Assembly (NCBI RefSeq): GCF_014274685.1
Contig: NZ_CP060393.1
Coordinates: forward strand, 1,609,501-1,673,500
From: Edaphobacter sp. 4G125
GTDB taxonomy: Bacteria > Acidobacteriota > Terriglobia > Terriglobales > Acidobacteriaceae
Reading direction: 5' to 3'
Length of the DNA: 64,000 bases
Within the stretch, counting starts at the first letter, position 1. Each line of letters starts with the position of its first letter. The notes below the pieces were generated by a model. It saw only the letters and a list, made by a program, of their open reading frames with translations. It was not told the DNA's origin and searched no databases. Both the position numbers and the translations under genes were made by a program. Shown here piece by piece: positions 1-11,061 of the stretch.

Positions 1-24
1 GTGGGGATGCCACAGGAGAAGCGA

Positions 25-378
25 ATGGGAGACGCGAAACTAGACCTTTTGCAGGGAACCTTGGACCTGATGGTGATGCAGACTCTGGCGGCGATGGGGG
101 AGATGCATGGCTATGGAATTGCCCGGCGTATCGAGCAGGTCAGTGGTGACGAGGTTCTATTGAACCAGGGCACGATCTATGCGTCACTGGTCCGTTTACA
201 GCAGCGTGGATGGATCGAGGCCGAGTGGGGAGCGTCGGAGAATAACCGGCGGGCGAAGTTCTATTCGATTACCAAGCGTGGACGGAAACAGCTGGCTGAC
301 GACACAGCCTACTGGACGCGCCTGTCGGGCGTGATGGGGCGTGTGTTGGCTATGGGGAAGGAAGGGGGTGTCGAATGA
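25..378 (+). CDS. PadR-family transcriptional regulator
   Basis: Small winged-helix repressor of the PadR type, about 117 residues from the chosen start. The opening DLLQGTLDLMVMQTL, then HGYGIARRIEQ and QGTIYASLVRLQQRGWI, are the family's helix-turn-helix and wing. The frame is open from base 1, but the ATG at 25 is preceded by AGGAG at 14-18 with 6-nt spacing and matches the usual family start, so the first eight codons are probably not translated. The stop overlaps the ATG of the ADOP permease gene (ATGA), so the two are translationally coupled. PadR-ADOP pairs are a hallmark of Acidobacteriota. By family analogy it probably represses the pair. The effector is unknown. Confidence 0.9.
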   Translation: MGDAKLDLLQGTLDLMVMQTLAAMGEMHGYGIARRIEQVSGDEVLLNQGTIYASLVRLQQRGWIEAEWGASENNRRAKFYSITKRGRKQLADDTAYWTRLSGVMGRVLAMGKEGGVE

Positions 379-3044
379 GCGCAGGGCGAGAGTCTTTCCT
401 GGATTTTCTACGACGGGCGATGGCGCAAACCGGCGCGTTCTTCCATAAGGAACCGTTGGATCGCGAACTGGATGCAGAGATCGCCTCGCACATCGAGATG
501 GCGACAGACGAAAACATTCGTAATGGAATGACGCCAGAAGAGGCGCGGAGGAAGGCCATGGTGAAGTTCGGTGGAGTGGAGCAGGCCAGGGAGCGCCAGC
601 GAGAGTCGCGTGGGTTGCCGTGGCTGGAGACTGTATTGCAGGACCTGCGCTATACGATGCGCACGCTGGGACGTGATCGCGGCTTTGCGACCGTATCCAT
701 TTTGATTCTTGCTTTAGGGATCGGGGCAAATGTTGTCGTCTTCAGCGTGGTGAATACGATTCTGCTGCGCCCTCTGCCGTTCTATGATCCCTCGCGATTG
801 GTGTGGATTGCTCCGGCGGATGCGAAGGGGTTGTCGGCGTCCACGTATTCGGTGGATGCATATGAAGACCTGCGGTTGATGAACAAGTCGTATGAGGATG
901 TAACCGGGTATTTTGCATTCTCGACAGAAGACAACTACAAACTCACCGGACGAGGCGTTCCGCTGCCTGCGACAGGAATTATGGTGGCGGGGAACTTCTT
1001 CCATGTGCTGGGTGTGGAGCCGATGCTAGGGCGGCAGTTTACTCCGGAGGAGTCGATAAAGGGAGGGCCTGCGGCGGTGATGCTCTCTTATCCATTCTGG
1101 CAGCGGCAGTTTGGCGGGGACCGCTCGATTGTGGGCAAGACGATTGCGATGGATAACAAACCAGTAACGGTGGCTGGAATTTTGCCGGAGAGCTTTGATT
1201 TTGGCGCAGCATTTTCGCCGGGCGCTAAGGTCGATGTCCTGACCCCATTGATCATGGACGACATCCGTTATGAAGGAAATACGATTGCCATCATTGGGCG
1301 TTTGAAGCAGGGTGTCACGCTGGCGCAGGCACGCTCTGAGGCGAAGACCCTGTTCCCACAGTTTTACTGGGGCAAGCGTTTCGCGGATTCCAAGGGAAAC
1401 TATACGGCTCAGCCGATTTTTTTGAAGGACTACATCAGCGGAAAGCTACGCCGATCATTGATCGTGCTATGGAGTGCTGTGGGAATGATTCTGCTGATTG
1501 TTTGCGTGAATCTTTCGAACCTGCTGCTGGCTCGTGCTGCTGCGCGCAGCAAGGAATTTGCGTTGCGGAGTGCTCTAGGGGCGGCGCGTGGACGTTTGAT
1601 TCGTCAGTTATTGACGGAGAGCCTGGTACTGGCTGGTGGAGGGGCTGCTCTTGGGCTCGGACTGGCATATGGGCTTCTGCAGTATCTTGCCCATCAGGGG
1701 TCGATTGCGCTGCCGCTGTTGAGCAGCGTGAAGTTGGATGGCACAGCATTGGCATGGACGCTGTTGATCTCGGTATCGACAGCGATTCTGTTTGGACTGA
1801 TGCCCGGTATCCGGGCTTCACGCACGAATGTTCAGGAGGCATTGAAAGACGGAGGCCACGGAACGACGGAAGGCCGACAGCATGAGAAGATGCGCACGGC
1901 ATTGGTGATCTCTGAAGTAGCGTTGGCGTGCGTGTTGTTGGTCGGTGCGGGGCTTCTGCTAAGAAGTTTTCTACACGTATTGGATGTGGACCTCGGGTTC
2001 CAGCCGAGTCGTGCGGCTGCTGTGCGAGTCGACTATGACGATGGTGGGAGCACAGAGAAGCGGAGCGCTATTCTGCAGAACATCGCGGACCGGGTCGGCG
2101 GTCTTCCGGGGATTGACGCGGTGGGTTTCTCTGATAATTTGCCGCTCGATCGCAATCGCTCGTGGGGGGCTCCGCGGATCAAAGGCAAGACGTATAAGCC
2201 GGGGGAATTGCCGGGAGCGTTTGTCTATATTGTTTCGCCGGGATATCTGAGGGCGATGGGGATGCGTCTGCGCGGGCGGGACTTTACCTGGCAGGACAAC
2301 GACAAGAGCGAAGGCGCTGTCATTTTGAATGAATCCGCTGCGAAAGGTCTATGGCCGAATGAGGATGCTGTCGGCAAGATGGCGGTCATCGGAAACAAGG
2401 ATGTTCGGGTGATCGGCGTGATCGCGGATGTTCGAGATACGAGTGTCGAAGGAAAAGTTGGCTGGCAGATGTACCTGCCCATGATGGAGAAGGACTGGGG
2501 CCCAGATGGCGCTGTACTCGTGGTGCGGAGCAGGCTGCCACCAGAGCAGTTGGCGAGTAGTGTGATGCGGACATTGCGCGAGATCAATCCAAACCAGGCG
2601 GCGGTGGAGTTTCGGCCCATGCAGCGCCTCGTAGATCATGCGGTTTCACCGCGCCAGTTCTTCATGCTGCTGGTAGGTATTTTTGCGGGGCTAGGGCTCT
2701 TGTTGGCATCGTTGGGAATCTACGGCGTGATTTCATACTCCGTCACACGCAGAACGCAGGAGATCGGTGTGAGAATGGCACTCGGAGCATCGCCTGAGAA
2801 CGTACAGATGGGTGTGCTGGCGAAGACGTTACGCATGACTGCGATAGGAATTGTGGTCGGTGCGATTGCGTCGTTGGCGGTTGCGAATCTGATTGCATCC
2901 TTGCTCTTTGGTACGAAACCAACGGATCCAATGACCTTTGTTGCGATGGCGGTTGCGCTCGGTATTGTCGCTGCGTTGGCCGGATATCTTCCGGCACGCA
3001 GGGCTTCGCGAATCAATCCGATGGTTGCGTTACGAAATGAGTAG
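375..3044 (+). CDS. ADOP-family ABC transporter permease (MacB/FtsX-like, duplicated)
   Basis: 889-residue inner-membrane permease of the acidobacterial duplicated orphan permease type. A short cytoplasmic N-terminus (about 1-90) is followed by a first membrane helix, SILILALGIGANVVVFSVV, and a MacB-like periplasmic domain (roughly 120-360). Three helices lie around 365-480. A second copy of the same layout follows (periplasmic domain about 530-760, last helices from about 765), ending in the typical LPARRASRINPMVALRNE. The LLARAAARSKEFALRSALGA and TRRTQEIGVRMALGAS stretches are the two FtsX signatures. No ATPase gene lies beside it, as expected for orphan ADOPs. It starts inside the padR stop codon. 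Family members are thought to drive export or mechanotransmission. The substrate is unknown. Confidence 0.9.
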   Translation: MSAGRESFLDFLRRAMAQTGAFFHKEPLDRELDAEIASHIEMATDENIRNGMTPEEARRKAMVKFGGVEQARERQRESRGLPWLETVLQDLRYTMRTLGRDRGFATVSILILALGIGANVVVFSVVNTILLRPLPFYDPSRLVWIAPADAKGLSASTYSVDAYEDLRLMNKSYEDVTGYFAFSTEDNYKLTGRGVPLPATGIMVAGNFFHVLGVEPMLGRQFTPEESIKGGPAAVMLSYPFWQRQFGGDRSIVGKTIAMDNKPVTVAGILPESFDFGAAFSPGAKVDVLTPLIMDDIRYEGNTIAIIGRLKQGVTLAQARSEAKTLFPQFYWGKRFADSKGNYTAQPIFLKDYISGKLRRSLIVLWSAVGMILLIVCVNLSNLLLARAAARSKEFALRSALGAARGRLIRQLLTESLVLAGGGAALGLGLAYGLLQYLAHQGSIALPLLSSVKLDGTALAWTLLISVSTAILFGLMPGIRASRTNVQEALKDGGHGTTEGRQHEKMRTALVISEVALACVLLVGAGLLLRSFLHVLDVDLGFQPSRAAAVRVDYDDGGSTEKRSAILQNIADRVGGLPGIDAVGFSDNLPLDRNRSWGAPRIKGKTYKPGELPGAFVYIVSPGYLRAMGMRLRGRDFTWQDNDKSEGAVILNESAAKGLWPNEDAVGKMAVIGNKDVRVIGVIADVRDTSVEGKVGWQMYLPMMEKDWGPDGAVLVVRSRLPPEQLASSVMRTLREINPNQAAVEFRPMQRLVDHAVSPRQFFMLLVGIFAGLGLLLASLGIYGVISYSVTRRTQEIGVRMALGASPENVQMGVLAKTLRMTAIGIVVGAIASLAVANLIASLLFGTKPTDPMTFVAMAVALGIVAALAGYLPARRASRINPMVALRNE

Positions 3045-3053
3045 TCTCCTCAA

Positions 3054-3093
3054 AAAAGCAACCCGGCAGGTCGTTTCCTGCCGGGTTGCTTTT
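3054..3093. terminator. Bidirectional intrinsic terminator
   Basis: A perfect 17-bp inverted repeat (3054-3070 with 3077-3093) with a 6-nt loop and G/C-rich core, with A-run on the left and T-run on the right. It therefore can act on both strands. It lies between the convergent ADOP permease and DUF892 genes. Confidence 0.9.
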
Positions 3094-3103
3094 GGGACAG
3101 CAG

Positions 3104-5335
<2,232 letters not shown>

Positions 5336-5351
5336 TCCAGACGAAGTAAAT

Positions 5352-5380
5352 AAAAGGCCGCCCAAAAGAGGCGGCCTTTT
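5352..5380. terminator. Intrinsic terminator between thiC and the M28 peptidase gene
   Basis: An 11-bp stem (5352-5362 with 5370-5380, AAAAGGCCGCC and its complement) with a 7-nt loop. Flanking A and T runs let it serve the converging transcripts on both strands. Confidence 0.9.
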
Positions 5381-5394
5381 ATTTCTTGGCTAGA

Positions 5395-7623
5395 TTACTT
5401 GCCAGCAGATTCAAGAATGCCTGCTGCTCGATTCAACGCTTCGGTCAGTTGAACTAACTGTTCTCGAGCACGAGTTGCATCCGGTGTGCTGATCGCTTCG
5501 TTAACTCCCGGGATCACAACGGCAGCGTAACCGGTGTACTCTCCGGGAGCGTAAATGGTGTGTTTATACCAGGGGCGATGAGGAAGCCCCTCGGGATTCA
5601 GTAAAGCCCCTTCTGCCTGGCGTAATGCGTTGTTAAGAGCTGCTGGATTTGAGGGAGGAGTCTGTTGATGAGTGCGAATCGCAGCCCCTGACGCTTCGAA
5701 ACGGCGAGCTGCTTCTAAGGCCGGAGCGAAATCAAGATTCAACTTGTCGGCTGCCGCGTGTTTCTGTGCGGTTTCGATATAGCTGACGATCTCCTTGCCA
5801 TAGAGTTCGTAGTCGTAAGGCAGCACGTCAGCATTGGCCATATGCAGGATCTGAAGGCCAAAGACGCGCGCCTGTTGCTGTTCATAGACGAAGGTAGGGT
5901 CAGCGAATTTGACGAACCAGTTGTAGTTATCAAAAGCGGAGTGATAGACCCCGTATGGTCCTTCAGAGCCTATGTCGGTTGAAGGGACTCCGAGATGCTG
6001 GATGAAGGGAGTGTAGTCGGAGCCGGAGCCAAGATCTCCCACACGAACATCATTGTCCACCTTCGCATTGAAGCGTGAGGGTCCTCCAGGAGTTCCTGCG
6101 CTGACCGACGTGCGGCGTCCGGCCTCGCCCTGCTGATCCAGCTTCCATTGCTCGTAGACGGTACCGCCCTTGGGCGAAGAGACCTGTTTGGTGACCTCGC
6201 GAACAAATTGTTTCAGCGACGGTACAGCAGAGGCCTTGAAGTCAGGTCCGGAGACTCCGACATCGGTGTTGAAGTAGGCGACTGCATGCGCGAGTTGCGC
6301 AGCATGTTGTTCAGCCCATTCCGTTGAACCCATTAGGCCCTCTTCTTCGGCGTCCCAGGAAGCAATTACGATACTCCGCTTCGGCTTCCATCCCTGCTTC
6401 AGCAGCTCGCCAAGGCCATGGACGGTTTCGAGCATGGCGGCCGTGCCGGAATTCGGATCGACGGCTCCGAAGACCCAGGCATCGCGATGGTTTCCAGCGA
6501 CCACCCAATCATTTTTCTGCGCTGGGTCGGTGCCTTCGATTGTGCCGATCACGTCCCAGATAGTCCGCAGTGCTGTGTCCTGCTCCAGGTTCATATGAAC
6601 TGTGACCTTATTGGTCCCACCGACGTGATAGGTGAAGGGAAGCGCCCCCTGCCATTCTCGTGGGGAAGTTGGACCGTCCAGATGTTTCAGAATAGGTGCA
6701 GCGTCCTTGTAGGAGATTGGATTCGCAGGAATGGAAGGCTGATTTCCTTTAAGTTCACTGAGAGGGATACGCTTCGAATCAGGAAGATCAGGGGTTGAAG
6801 CGATTCCTGGAGTTTGCGGGTCGCCAGGATAGATCGGAAGAAACTGAACGGAGCCTCGTTGCACTCCCGATTTCGGACGGTAAGGGCCTTTGGGATAGAT
6901 ATCGCCTCGGTAATAACCGTCGTCCGTTGGGTCGGAATAAATCAAAACCCCTTTAGCGCCGTATTGCTGTGCGATATACACCTTCACCCCGCGGAAATTG
7001 CCTCCATAGCGGACGAGGACGATCTTGTCCTTTATGCTGACTCCCATTTCGGCCAGTTTTTTGAAATCAGCAAGATTGCCGTAGTTGGCATAGACAACCT
7101 CTCCGGTAACGTCGCCAGAGGGTGAGGAACCGTTGAAGGCGGGGAAGATGCGTGGATCATTCTGGAACGGATCGCCGCCATATTCCTTTGGATCGACATG
7201 TTCCGGAGTCGGTCCGGACATCAACTTCTTGCCATCGTCCGTAAAGGCCTCGATTGAGATCTTTACGGGCTTATTGAGCAGAACTTTATAAGGAACGATC
7301 TGCGTCTCGAGTCCAGCGGCTTTGAATTTATCGGCTACATAAAGAGCCGTGGCGTAGTCTTCCTGCGAACTGGCCCAGTGGGGAGCTGCGGTCAGGATTT
7401 TGAGGTGCTCTCCCGCGAGTTTGGCGTCGGGAACAGCGAGAAAAGCGGCATCCCATTTGGCCTGCTGGCTGAAGTCGCGATAACCGAAGACTTGGGGTGC
7501 CTGGGCATAGGCAGAGAAAGAGGCGAGAAGAAGGGGGCAGGCCAGAATTCGGGCAGCAGCGCGCAAAAGAAGACCTCTAAAGAAATTTAGAGGTAGAGTA
7601 TCGCATCCTGCGCGGTATTCCAT
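5395..7623 (-). CDS. Secreted M28 peptidase, glutamate carboxypeptidase II / transferrin-receptor-like
   Basis: Exported di-zinc carboxypeptidase, 742 residues from the upstream ATG. Layout: signal peptide ending around AYAQA, a PA (protease-associated) domain with the TGEVVYANYG and KIVLVRYGG strands, the M28 catalytic domain, and a C-terminal helical dimerisation domain. Visible metal ligands and catalytic acid are GNHRDAW, the D in AVDPNSG, WDAEEEGLMGS, NTDVGVSG and YHSAFDNY, matching the H/D/E/D/H set of human GCPII. The start is uncertain. The ATG at 7623 has no ribosome site. TTG at 7566 (giving MRAAARILACPLLL, a cleaner signal peptide) has AGAGG six bases upstream, within a small hairpin. 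Substrate unknown, probably peptides. Confidence 0.93.
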   Translation of the reverse strand: MEYRAGCDTLPLNFFRGLLLRAAARILACPLLLASFSAYAQAPQVFGYRDFSQQAKWDAAFLAVPDAKLAGEHLKILTAAPHWASSQEDYATALYVADKFKAAGLETQIVPYKVLLNKPVKISIEAFTDDGKKLMSGPTPEHVDPKEYGGDPFQNDPRIFPAFNGSSPSGDVTGEVVYANYGNLADFKKLAEMGVSIKDKIVLVRYGGNFRGVKVYIAQQYGAKGVLIYSDPTDDGYYRGDIYPKGPYRPKSGVQRGSVQFLPIYPGDPQTPGIASTPDLPDSKRIPLSELKGNQPSIPANPISYKDAAPILKHLDGPTSPREWQGALPFTYHVGGTNKVTVHMNLEQDTALRTIWDVIGTIEGTDPAQKNDWVVAGNHRDAWVFGAVDPNSGTAAMLETVHGLGELLKQGWKPKRSIVIASWDAEEEGLMGSTEWAEQHAAQLAHAVAYFNTDVGVSGPDFKASAVPSLKQFVREVTKQVSSPKGGTVYEQWKLDQQGEAGRRTSVSAGTPGGPSRFNAKVDNDVRVGDLGSGSDYTPFIQHLGVPSTDIGSEGPYGVYHSAFDNYNWFVKFADPTFVYEQQQARVFGLQILHMANADVLPYDYELYGKEIVSYIETAQKHAAADKLNLDFAPALEAARRFEASGAAIRTHQQTPPSNPAALNNALRQAEGALLNPEGLPHRPWYKHTIYAPGEYTGYAAVVIPGVNEAISTPDATRAREQLVQLTEALNRAAGILESAGK
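7573..7594. repeat. 9-bp hairpin at the 5' end of the M28 gene
   Basis: ACCTCTAAA (7573-7581) and its complement (7586-7594) are separated by a GAAA loop. On the minus strand it holds the AGAGG that would serve the TTG start at 7566, so folding could hide the ribosome site. Confidence 0.5.
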
Positions 7624-7647
7624 AGACCGCGCAGGAAAAGCGATGTT

Positions 7648-8043
7648 TTAAGCGACGGGCTGGCTGCAGAACTTGCAGCGATGGGCTCCGAGAGGAATGT
7701 CGGAGAGGCATTCCGGGCACGGCTTTGTCGAAGCTGCTTCAGGTCCCTTAATACGAGCCAGTAACTTCTGGACCGGAAGCACCAGGAAGAAGTAAATGAC
7801 AAAGGCGATGATGAGGAAGTAAATGATGGCATTCACGAAGTTCCCATACTTAATAGGGGTTCCGTTCAGATGGAAGACTAATGCCGAAAAATCAGGTTTA
7901 CCGGCAACTGCAGCGATCAATGGCGTGATGATGTCGTCGACGAGGGATTTGGTGATGGCTGAAAAGGCAGCCCCGATAATGACTGCAACAGCAAGGTCGA
8001 TGACATTCCCTCGAAGGACAAAGTCGCGAAAGCCCTTGAGCAT
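7648..8043 (-). CDS. mscL: Large-conductance mechanosensitive channel MscL with C-terminal zinc ribbon
   Basis: Inner-membrane tension-gated channel that releases solutes at hypo-osmotic shock. The start MLKGFRDFVLRGNVIDLAVAV, the GAAFSAITKSLVDDIITPLI stretch and the second helix AIIYFLIIAFVIYFFLVLP are canonical MscL. Unusually, the last ~30 residues form a zinc-ribbon pattern, CPEC...CKFC, after the cytoplasmic helix. ATG at 8043 is chosen over 8058 because it gives the family start and follows a GGGGGAA stretch. It is followed on the same strand by the M28 gene after a short gap. Identity of the channel is secure. The role of the ribbon is unknown. Confidence 0.95.
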   Translation of the reverse strand: MLKGFRDFVLRGNVIDLAVAVIIGAAFSAITKSLVDDIITPLIAAVAGKPDFSALVFHLNGTPIKYGNFVNAIIYFLIIAFVIYFFLVLPVQKLLARIKGPEAASTKPCPECLSDIPLGAHRCKFCSQPVA

Positions 8044-8131
8044 GAGAGATTCCCCCATAAAGAAAAATCAAGATTTACTTACAAAGAATCAGGGCGAGTA
8101 TACGACAAAGCATCGTGTCAAAAGCAAAAAG

Positions 8132-8437
8132 TTATTCTGAATGCGTGAGCCAGAGAGCATAGGGATACAGGAGAAAGAAGAGAATCATACTGAGCGCCAT
8201 CAGGTCCATGTAGATGAGCAGTAGGACTCCTCCATGATAGAGATCCCAGCGAGGTCGCATGCATCGAACATGATCGATGGCTCCAGCGATGGCCCCCAGC
8301 GTAGGAAGGACGATCATGGGATTGGCCCGGTTGTTCGGAAAATCCGAGAGAAGGGCTGCTGCGCCGAGACTGAGAAGAACAAGAAGAGCTCCTCGAAGAA
8401 CGGAGCGACGACGCGGATTGAAGAAGTTCAGAATCAC
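8132..8437 (-). CDS. Small hypothetical membrane protein
   Basis: 101-residue protein that I do not recognise. A basic N-terminus (NPRRRSVLRG) is followed by three hydrophobic segments, about 16-32 (ALLVLLSLGAAALL), 43-55 and 70-95 (GVLLLIYMDLMALSMILFFLLY), consistent with an inner-membrane protein. It begins with GTG, with GAGAG a few bases upstream. It lies upstream of mscL on the same strand, divergent from the glycosyltransferase gene. No function is proposed. It could also be a remnant of a longer family member. Confidence 0.6.
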   Translation of the reverse strand: MILNFFNPRRRSVLRGALLVLLSLGAAALLSDFPNNRANPMIVLPTLGAIAGAIDHVRCMRPRWDLYHGGVLLLIYMDLMALSMILFFLLYPYALWLTHSE

Positions 8438-8577
8438 CAGACTCTCTTCAGGGTAGAAGGTTTGCGGCAGACTTGGCGATAGGCGCCCCGTTCTTGTATG
8501 TGTGCAAGATATGATGAAGCCGGTCTACTCCTAACGTATCTTGAGGGAATAGAGACCGTTATAGGCTGGGAGAGGGT

Positions 8578-9948
8578 GTGAAGGCGATTGAAGAACATAG
8601 CGTAGAACCAGCGTGGAATCAGCCCATCCATGCGGCAGCACGGTACTCCTGGACTGCATTCGCATTTCTAATTCTGGCTGGCATCGCGATCCGCTTGTGG
8701 ATGCTCTGCCTGGTTGCACATGCTCCTTTGGCTTCCGATTCCACTGACTACAAAGAAATGGCGGAGCTTCTTCTTGGGGGCAGGCGTTTTGTTCCGTATT
8801 GGCCCCCAGGCCTCTCTCTCTATTTGGAACCGATCCTGGCGGCTGGAGGCAGCGATCTCTGGCTTCGCGCTTCAATGTTGCCTTGGTGGCTGCTGTTCTG
8901 CGCAGGTTTTGTGCGACTGGCCCGCGATCTCCGAGTGAATCAGAAAATATCTCTCCTGCTGCTTGCGATCCTTAGCTTTACTCCAGCACTAGTCCATTTT
9001 TCGATTGAACCGATGACGCAGATGCCCTCCGCGGCGCTCCTGCTGCTGGCTTTGAGTGCGGCTTTTCGGTGTGCCAGCGGTGCAGGGGGGATGGAGGTTT
9101 TGTTGATGGGAGGATCGCTGGGGTGGCTTTCGCTCGTCCGTCCCAGTGCGTTGCCTCTGCTGGTCGTGCTGCCGGCGCTTGTGTTCTTTCGCCGCAGGCA
9201 GATGCTACGGCCATTATTAGCTGTCGCACTTGGTGGCGTGATGATCTTTGCCTGGATTGGGAAGGTGCACCAACTCTCCGGGCAGTGGACGATCAACAAT
9301 TCCAACGGCGCGAATCTGTACTACGGGAATAATCCATGGACGCCTCTCTACCGGACGTGGTACTTCGGTTCCCACGCCAAATTGGGCTCAGAAGAGATTC
9401 GGCAGTTTCCGGAGTACGAGGAGATCGTCCGTCGTGTCGCCTCTCTGCCAGAGACTGAGCGCGGGGCAGAGTACAAGCGCCTGGCCGAGCAGTATGTGCT
9501 GCATCGACCGGATATGTTTTTATTGCGTACCGTGAACCGAGTCCGGTGTTTCTGGGGCTTCGATATCTTTACCGCGGCAAACCTGCGCGGTGCAGGTGGT
9601 TCAGCGGCACGATGGTTTCTACCGGTGTTTTTGCTCGATGCTGCTTGTTATCTGGTCGTAGCGGGCTTCGCCTTCTACTGGATTGCGGCGGCTCCTGGTA
9701 TGTTCTGGCGCAGGTGGGAGGTTTGGCTGCTGGTCGGGGCCATCGTGCTCTACGCTCTGCCGTACTGGATCTCGATGTCGCACCCGACGTACCACTTCCC
9801 GATTGTGGCTCCGTTGGTTTTGCTGGGCGTGCTCGCACGAGACCAAGCTCAGTCCCATCGAACTGGAGCGTCGTGGCGAGGCTGGGCGGCCGTCGCCGTG
9901 CTGGCGCTGGTTCAGGTCGAGTGGGTGTACTTCCTGACGAAGTCGTAG
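8578..9948 (+). CDS. ArnT/PMT-like membrane glycosyltransferase (GT-C fold)
   Basis: 456-residue polytopic inner-membrane protein of the dolichyl-phosphate-mannose mannosyltransferase / ArnT superfamily, which moves a sugar from a polyprenyl-phosphate carrier to an acceptor. Helix 1 (about 28-47) is followed by the acidic periplasmic loop SDSTDYKEMAELLLGG, where this family keeps its catalytic Asp. WPPGLSLYLEPIL and about ten further helices follow, with a periplasmic segment NSNGANLYYGNNPWTPLY and a final SHPTYHFPIVAPLVLLGV. GTG start with GGGAG five bases upstream. It is a single-gene unit convergent with mtnA. Acceptor unknown: lipid A, cell-wall glycan or protein are all possible. Confidence 0.82.
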   Translation: MKAIEEHSVEPAWNQPIHAAARYSWTAFAFLILAGIAIRLWMLCLVAHAPLASDSTDYKEMAELLLGGRRFVPYWPPGLSLYLEPILAAGGSDLWLRASMLPWWLLFCAGFVRLARDLRVNQKISLLLLAILSFTPALVHFSIEPMTQMPSAALLLLALSAAFRCASGAGGMEVLLMGGSLGWLSLVRPSALPLLVVLPALVFFRRRQMLRPLLAVALGGVMIFAWIGKVHQLSGQWTINNSNGANLYYGNNPWTPLYRTWYFGSHAKLGSEEIRQFPEYEEIVRRVASLPETERGAEYKRLAEQYVLHRPDMFLLRTVNRVRCFWGFDIFTAANLRGAGGSAARWFLPVFLLDAACYLVVAGFAFYWIAAAPGMFWRRWEVWLLVGAIVLYALPYWISMSHPTYHFPIVAPLVLLGVLARDQAQSHRTGASWRGWAAVAVLALVQVEWVYFLTKS

Positions 9949-9955
9949 GTCCGAC

Positions 9956-9979
9956 ACACACTCTATCGAGAGAGTGTGT
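9956..9979. terminator. Hairpin between the converging glycosyltransferase and mtnA genes
   Basis: A 9-bp perfect stem, ACACACTCT (9956-9964) with AGAGTGTGT (9971-9979), and a 6-nt loop, exactly between the two stop codons. It lacks a good T-run, so termination is plausible but not certain. Confidence 0.5.
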
Positions 9980-11049
9980 TATGCGGAGACAGGCTCGGAG
10001 TTTGCGGTCTTCTCGAACATTTCTTTGATCGACTGTTCGTAAGGTGCGCGAAGGACGCCGTGCTCGGTGATGATGGCGGTGATGTACTTCGCCGGTGTTG
10101 CGTCGAAGGCCGGGTTCTGGATCGCTGCTCCGTTGGGAGTCATCTGCTTGCCGTTCGAATGCGTGACCTCAGTGGCAGAGCGCTGCTCGATAGGTATGTC
10201 ATCTCCATTGGCAGTTTGGAGGTCGATTGTCGAGAGCGGTGCAGCGACATAGAACGGAATGCCATGCTCCTTGGCGAGGACGGCGACCGAGTAGGTCCCG
10301 ATCTTGTTGGCGGTATCTCCGTTGGCGGCGATGCGGTCGGCTCCGACGATGACAGCCTGAATCTTGCCCTGACGCATCAGTGAGCCGGCCATGTTGTCGC
10401 AGAGAACTGTCGTCGGAATGTTGTCGTGCAGCAGTTCCCAGGCGGTGAGGCGAGCGCCCTGCAGATACGGGCGAGTCTCGTCGGCGTAGACGTCGATCTT
10501 GTGTCCGCGCTCGACGGCGGCACGGATGACTCCGAGAGCCGTGCCATAGCCACAGGTGGCGAGCGCTCCCGCATTGCAGTGGGTCAGAACAGTGCCTGCT
10601 TGCGGGAGCAGAGCAGCGCCGTGAGCTCCCATGGACTTGCAGGCAGCGATGTCTTCGTCATACATCTGCTGAGCTTCCTTGATGAGGGCAGCTTTGATCT
10701 CCGGGATCGAAGTGCCTGCGGCAGCGAGATCGTTGTACTTCGAGCGCATCCGCTCGATGGCCCAGAAGAGATTAACAGCGGTGGGCCGGGTTTCGGCGAG
10801 CGTCTTCGAGATGACCTCGACCTCTTGATTGAGGCTGGCGATGTCGGTCGCCTTGCTCTGGCTGACGCCGAGCGCGACGCCCATGGCGGCGGAGACTCCG
10901 ATGGCCGGTGCGCCACGGACGATCATGTCGCGGATAACGGTTGCGACCTGTTTGTAGTCAGTTGCGAGGACGTAAGTCTCCTCGAGAGGAAGCTTGGTCT
11001 GGTCGAGGAAGTTAACGCCGCTGGGAAGCCATTCAAGGGTAGGGATCAT
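9979..11049 (-). CDS. mtnA: S-methyl-5-thioribose-1-phosphate isomerase
   Basis: Aldose-ketose isomerase of the methionine salvage pathway, converting methylthioribose-1-phosphate to methylthioribulose-1-phosphate. 356 residues, normal length. Signatures: [27 protein letters not shown] with the catalytic Cys158, [19 protein letters not shown], and [19 protein letters not shown] with catalytic Asp238, which separate MtnA from eIF2B-type relatives. It starts 12 bases after pyrE on the same strand, so the two are likely one transcript. No other mtn gene is in the window. Identification is firm. Confidence 0.96.
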   Translation of the reverse strand: MIPTLEWLPSGVNFLDQTKLPLEETYVLATDYKQVATVIRDMIVRGAPAIGVSAAMGVALGVSQSKATDIASLNQEVEVISKTLAETRPTAVNLFWAIERMRSKYNDLAAAGTSIPEIKAALIKEAQQMYDEDIAACKSMGAHGAALLPQAGTVLTHCNAGALATCGYGTALGVIRAAVERGHKIDVYADETRPYLQGARLTAWELLHDNIPTTVLCDNMAGSLMRQGKIQAVIVGADRIAANGDTANKIGTYSVAVLAKEHGIPFYVAAPLSTIDLQTANGDDIPIEQRSATEVTHSNGKQMTPNGAAIQNPAFDATPAKYITAIITEHGVLRAPYEQSIKEMFEKTANSEPVSA

Positions 11050-11061
11050 GTCTTTATCAGT

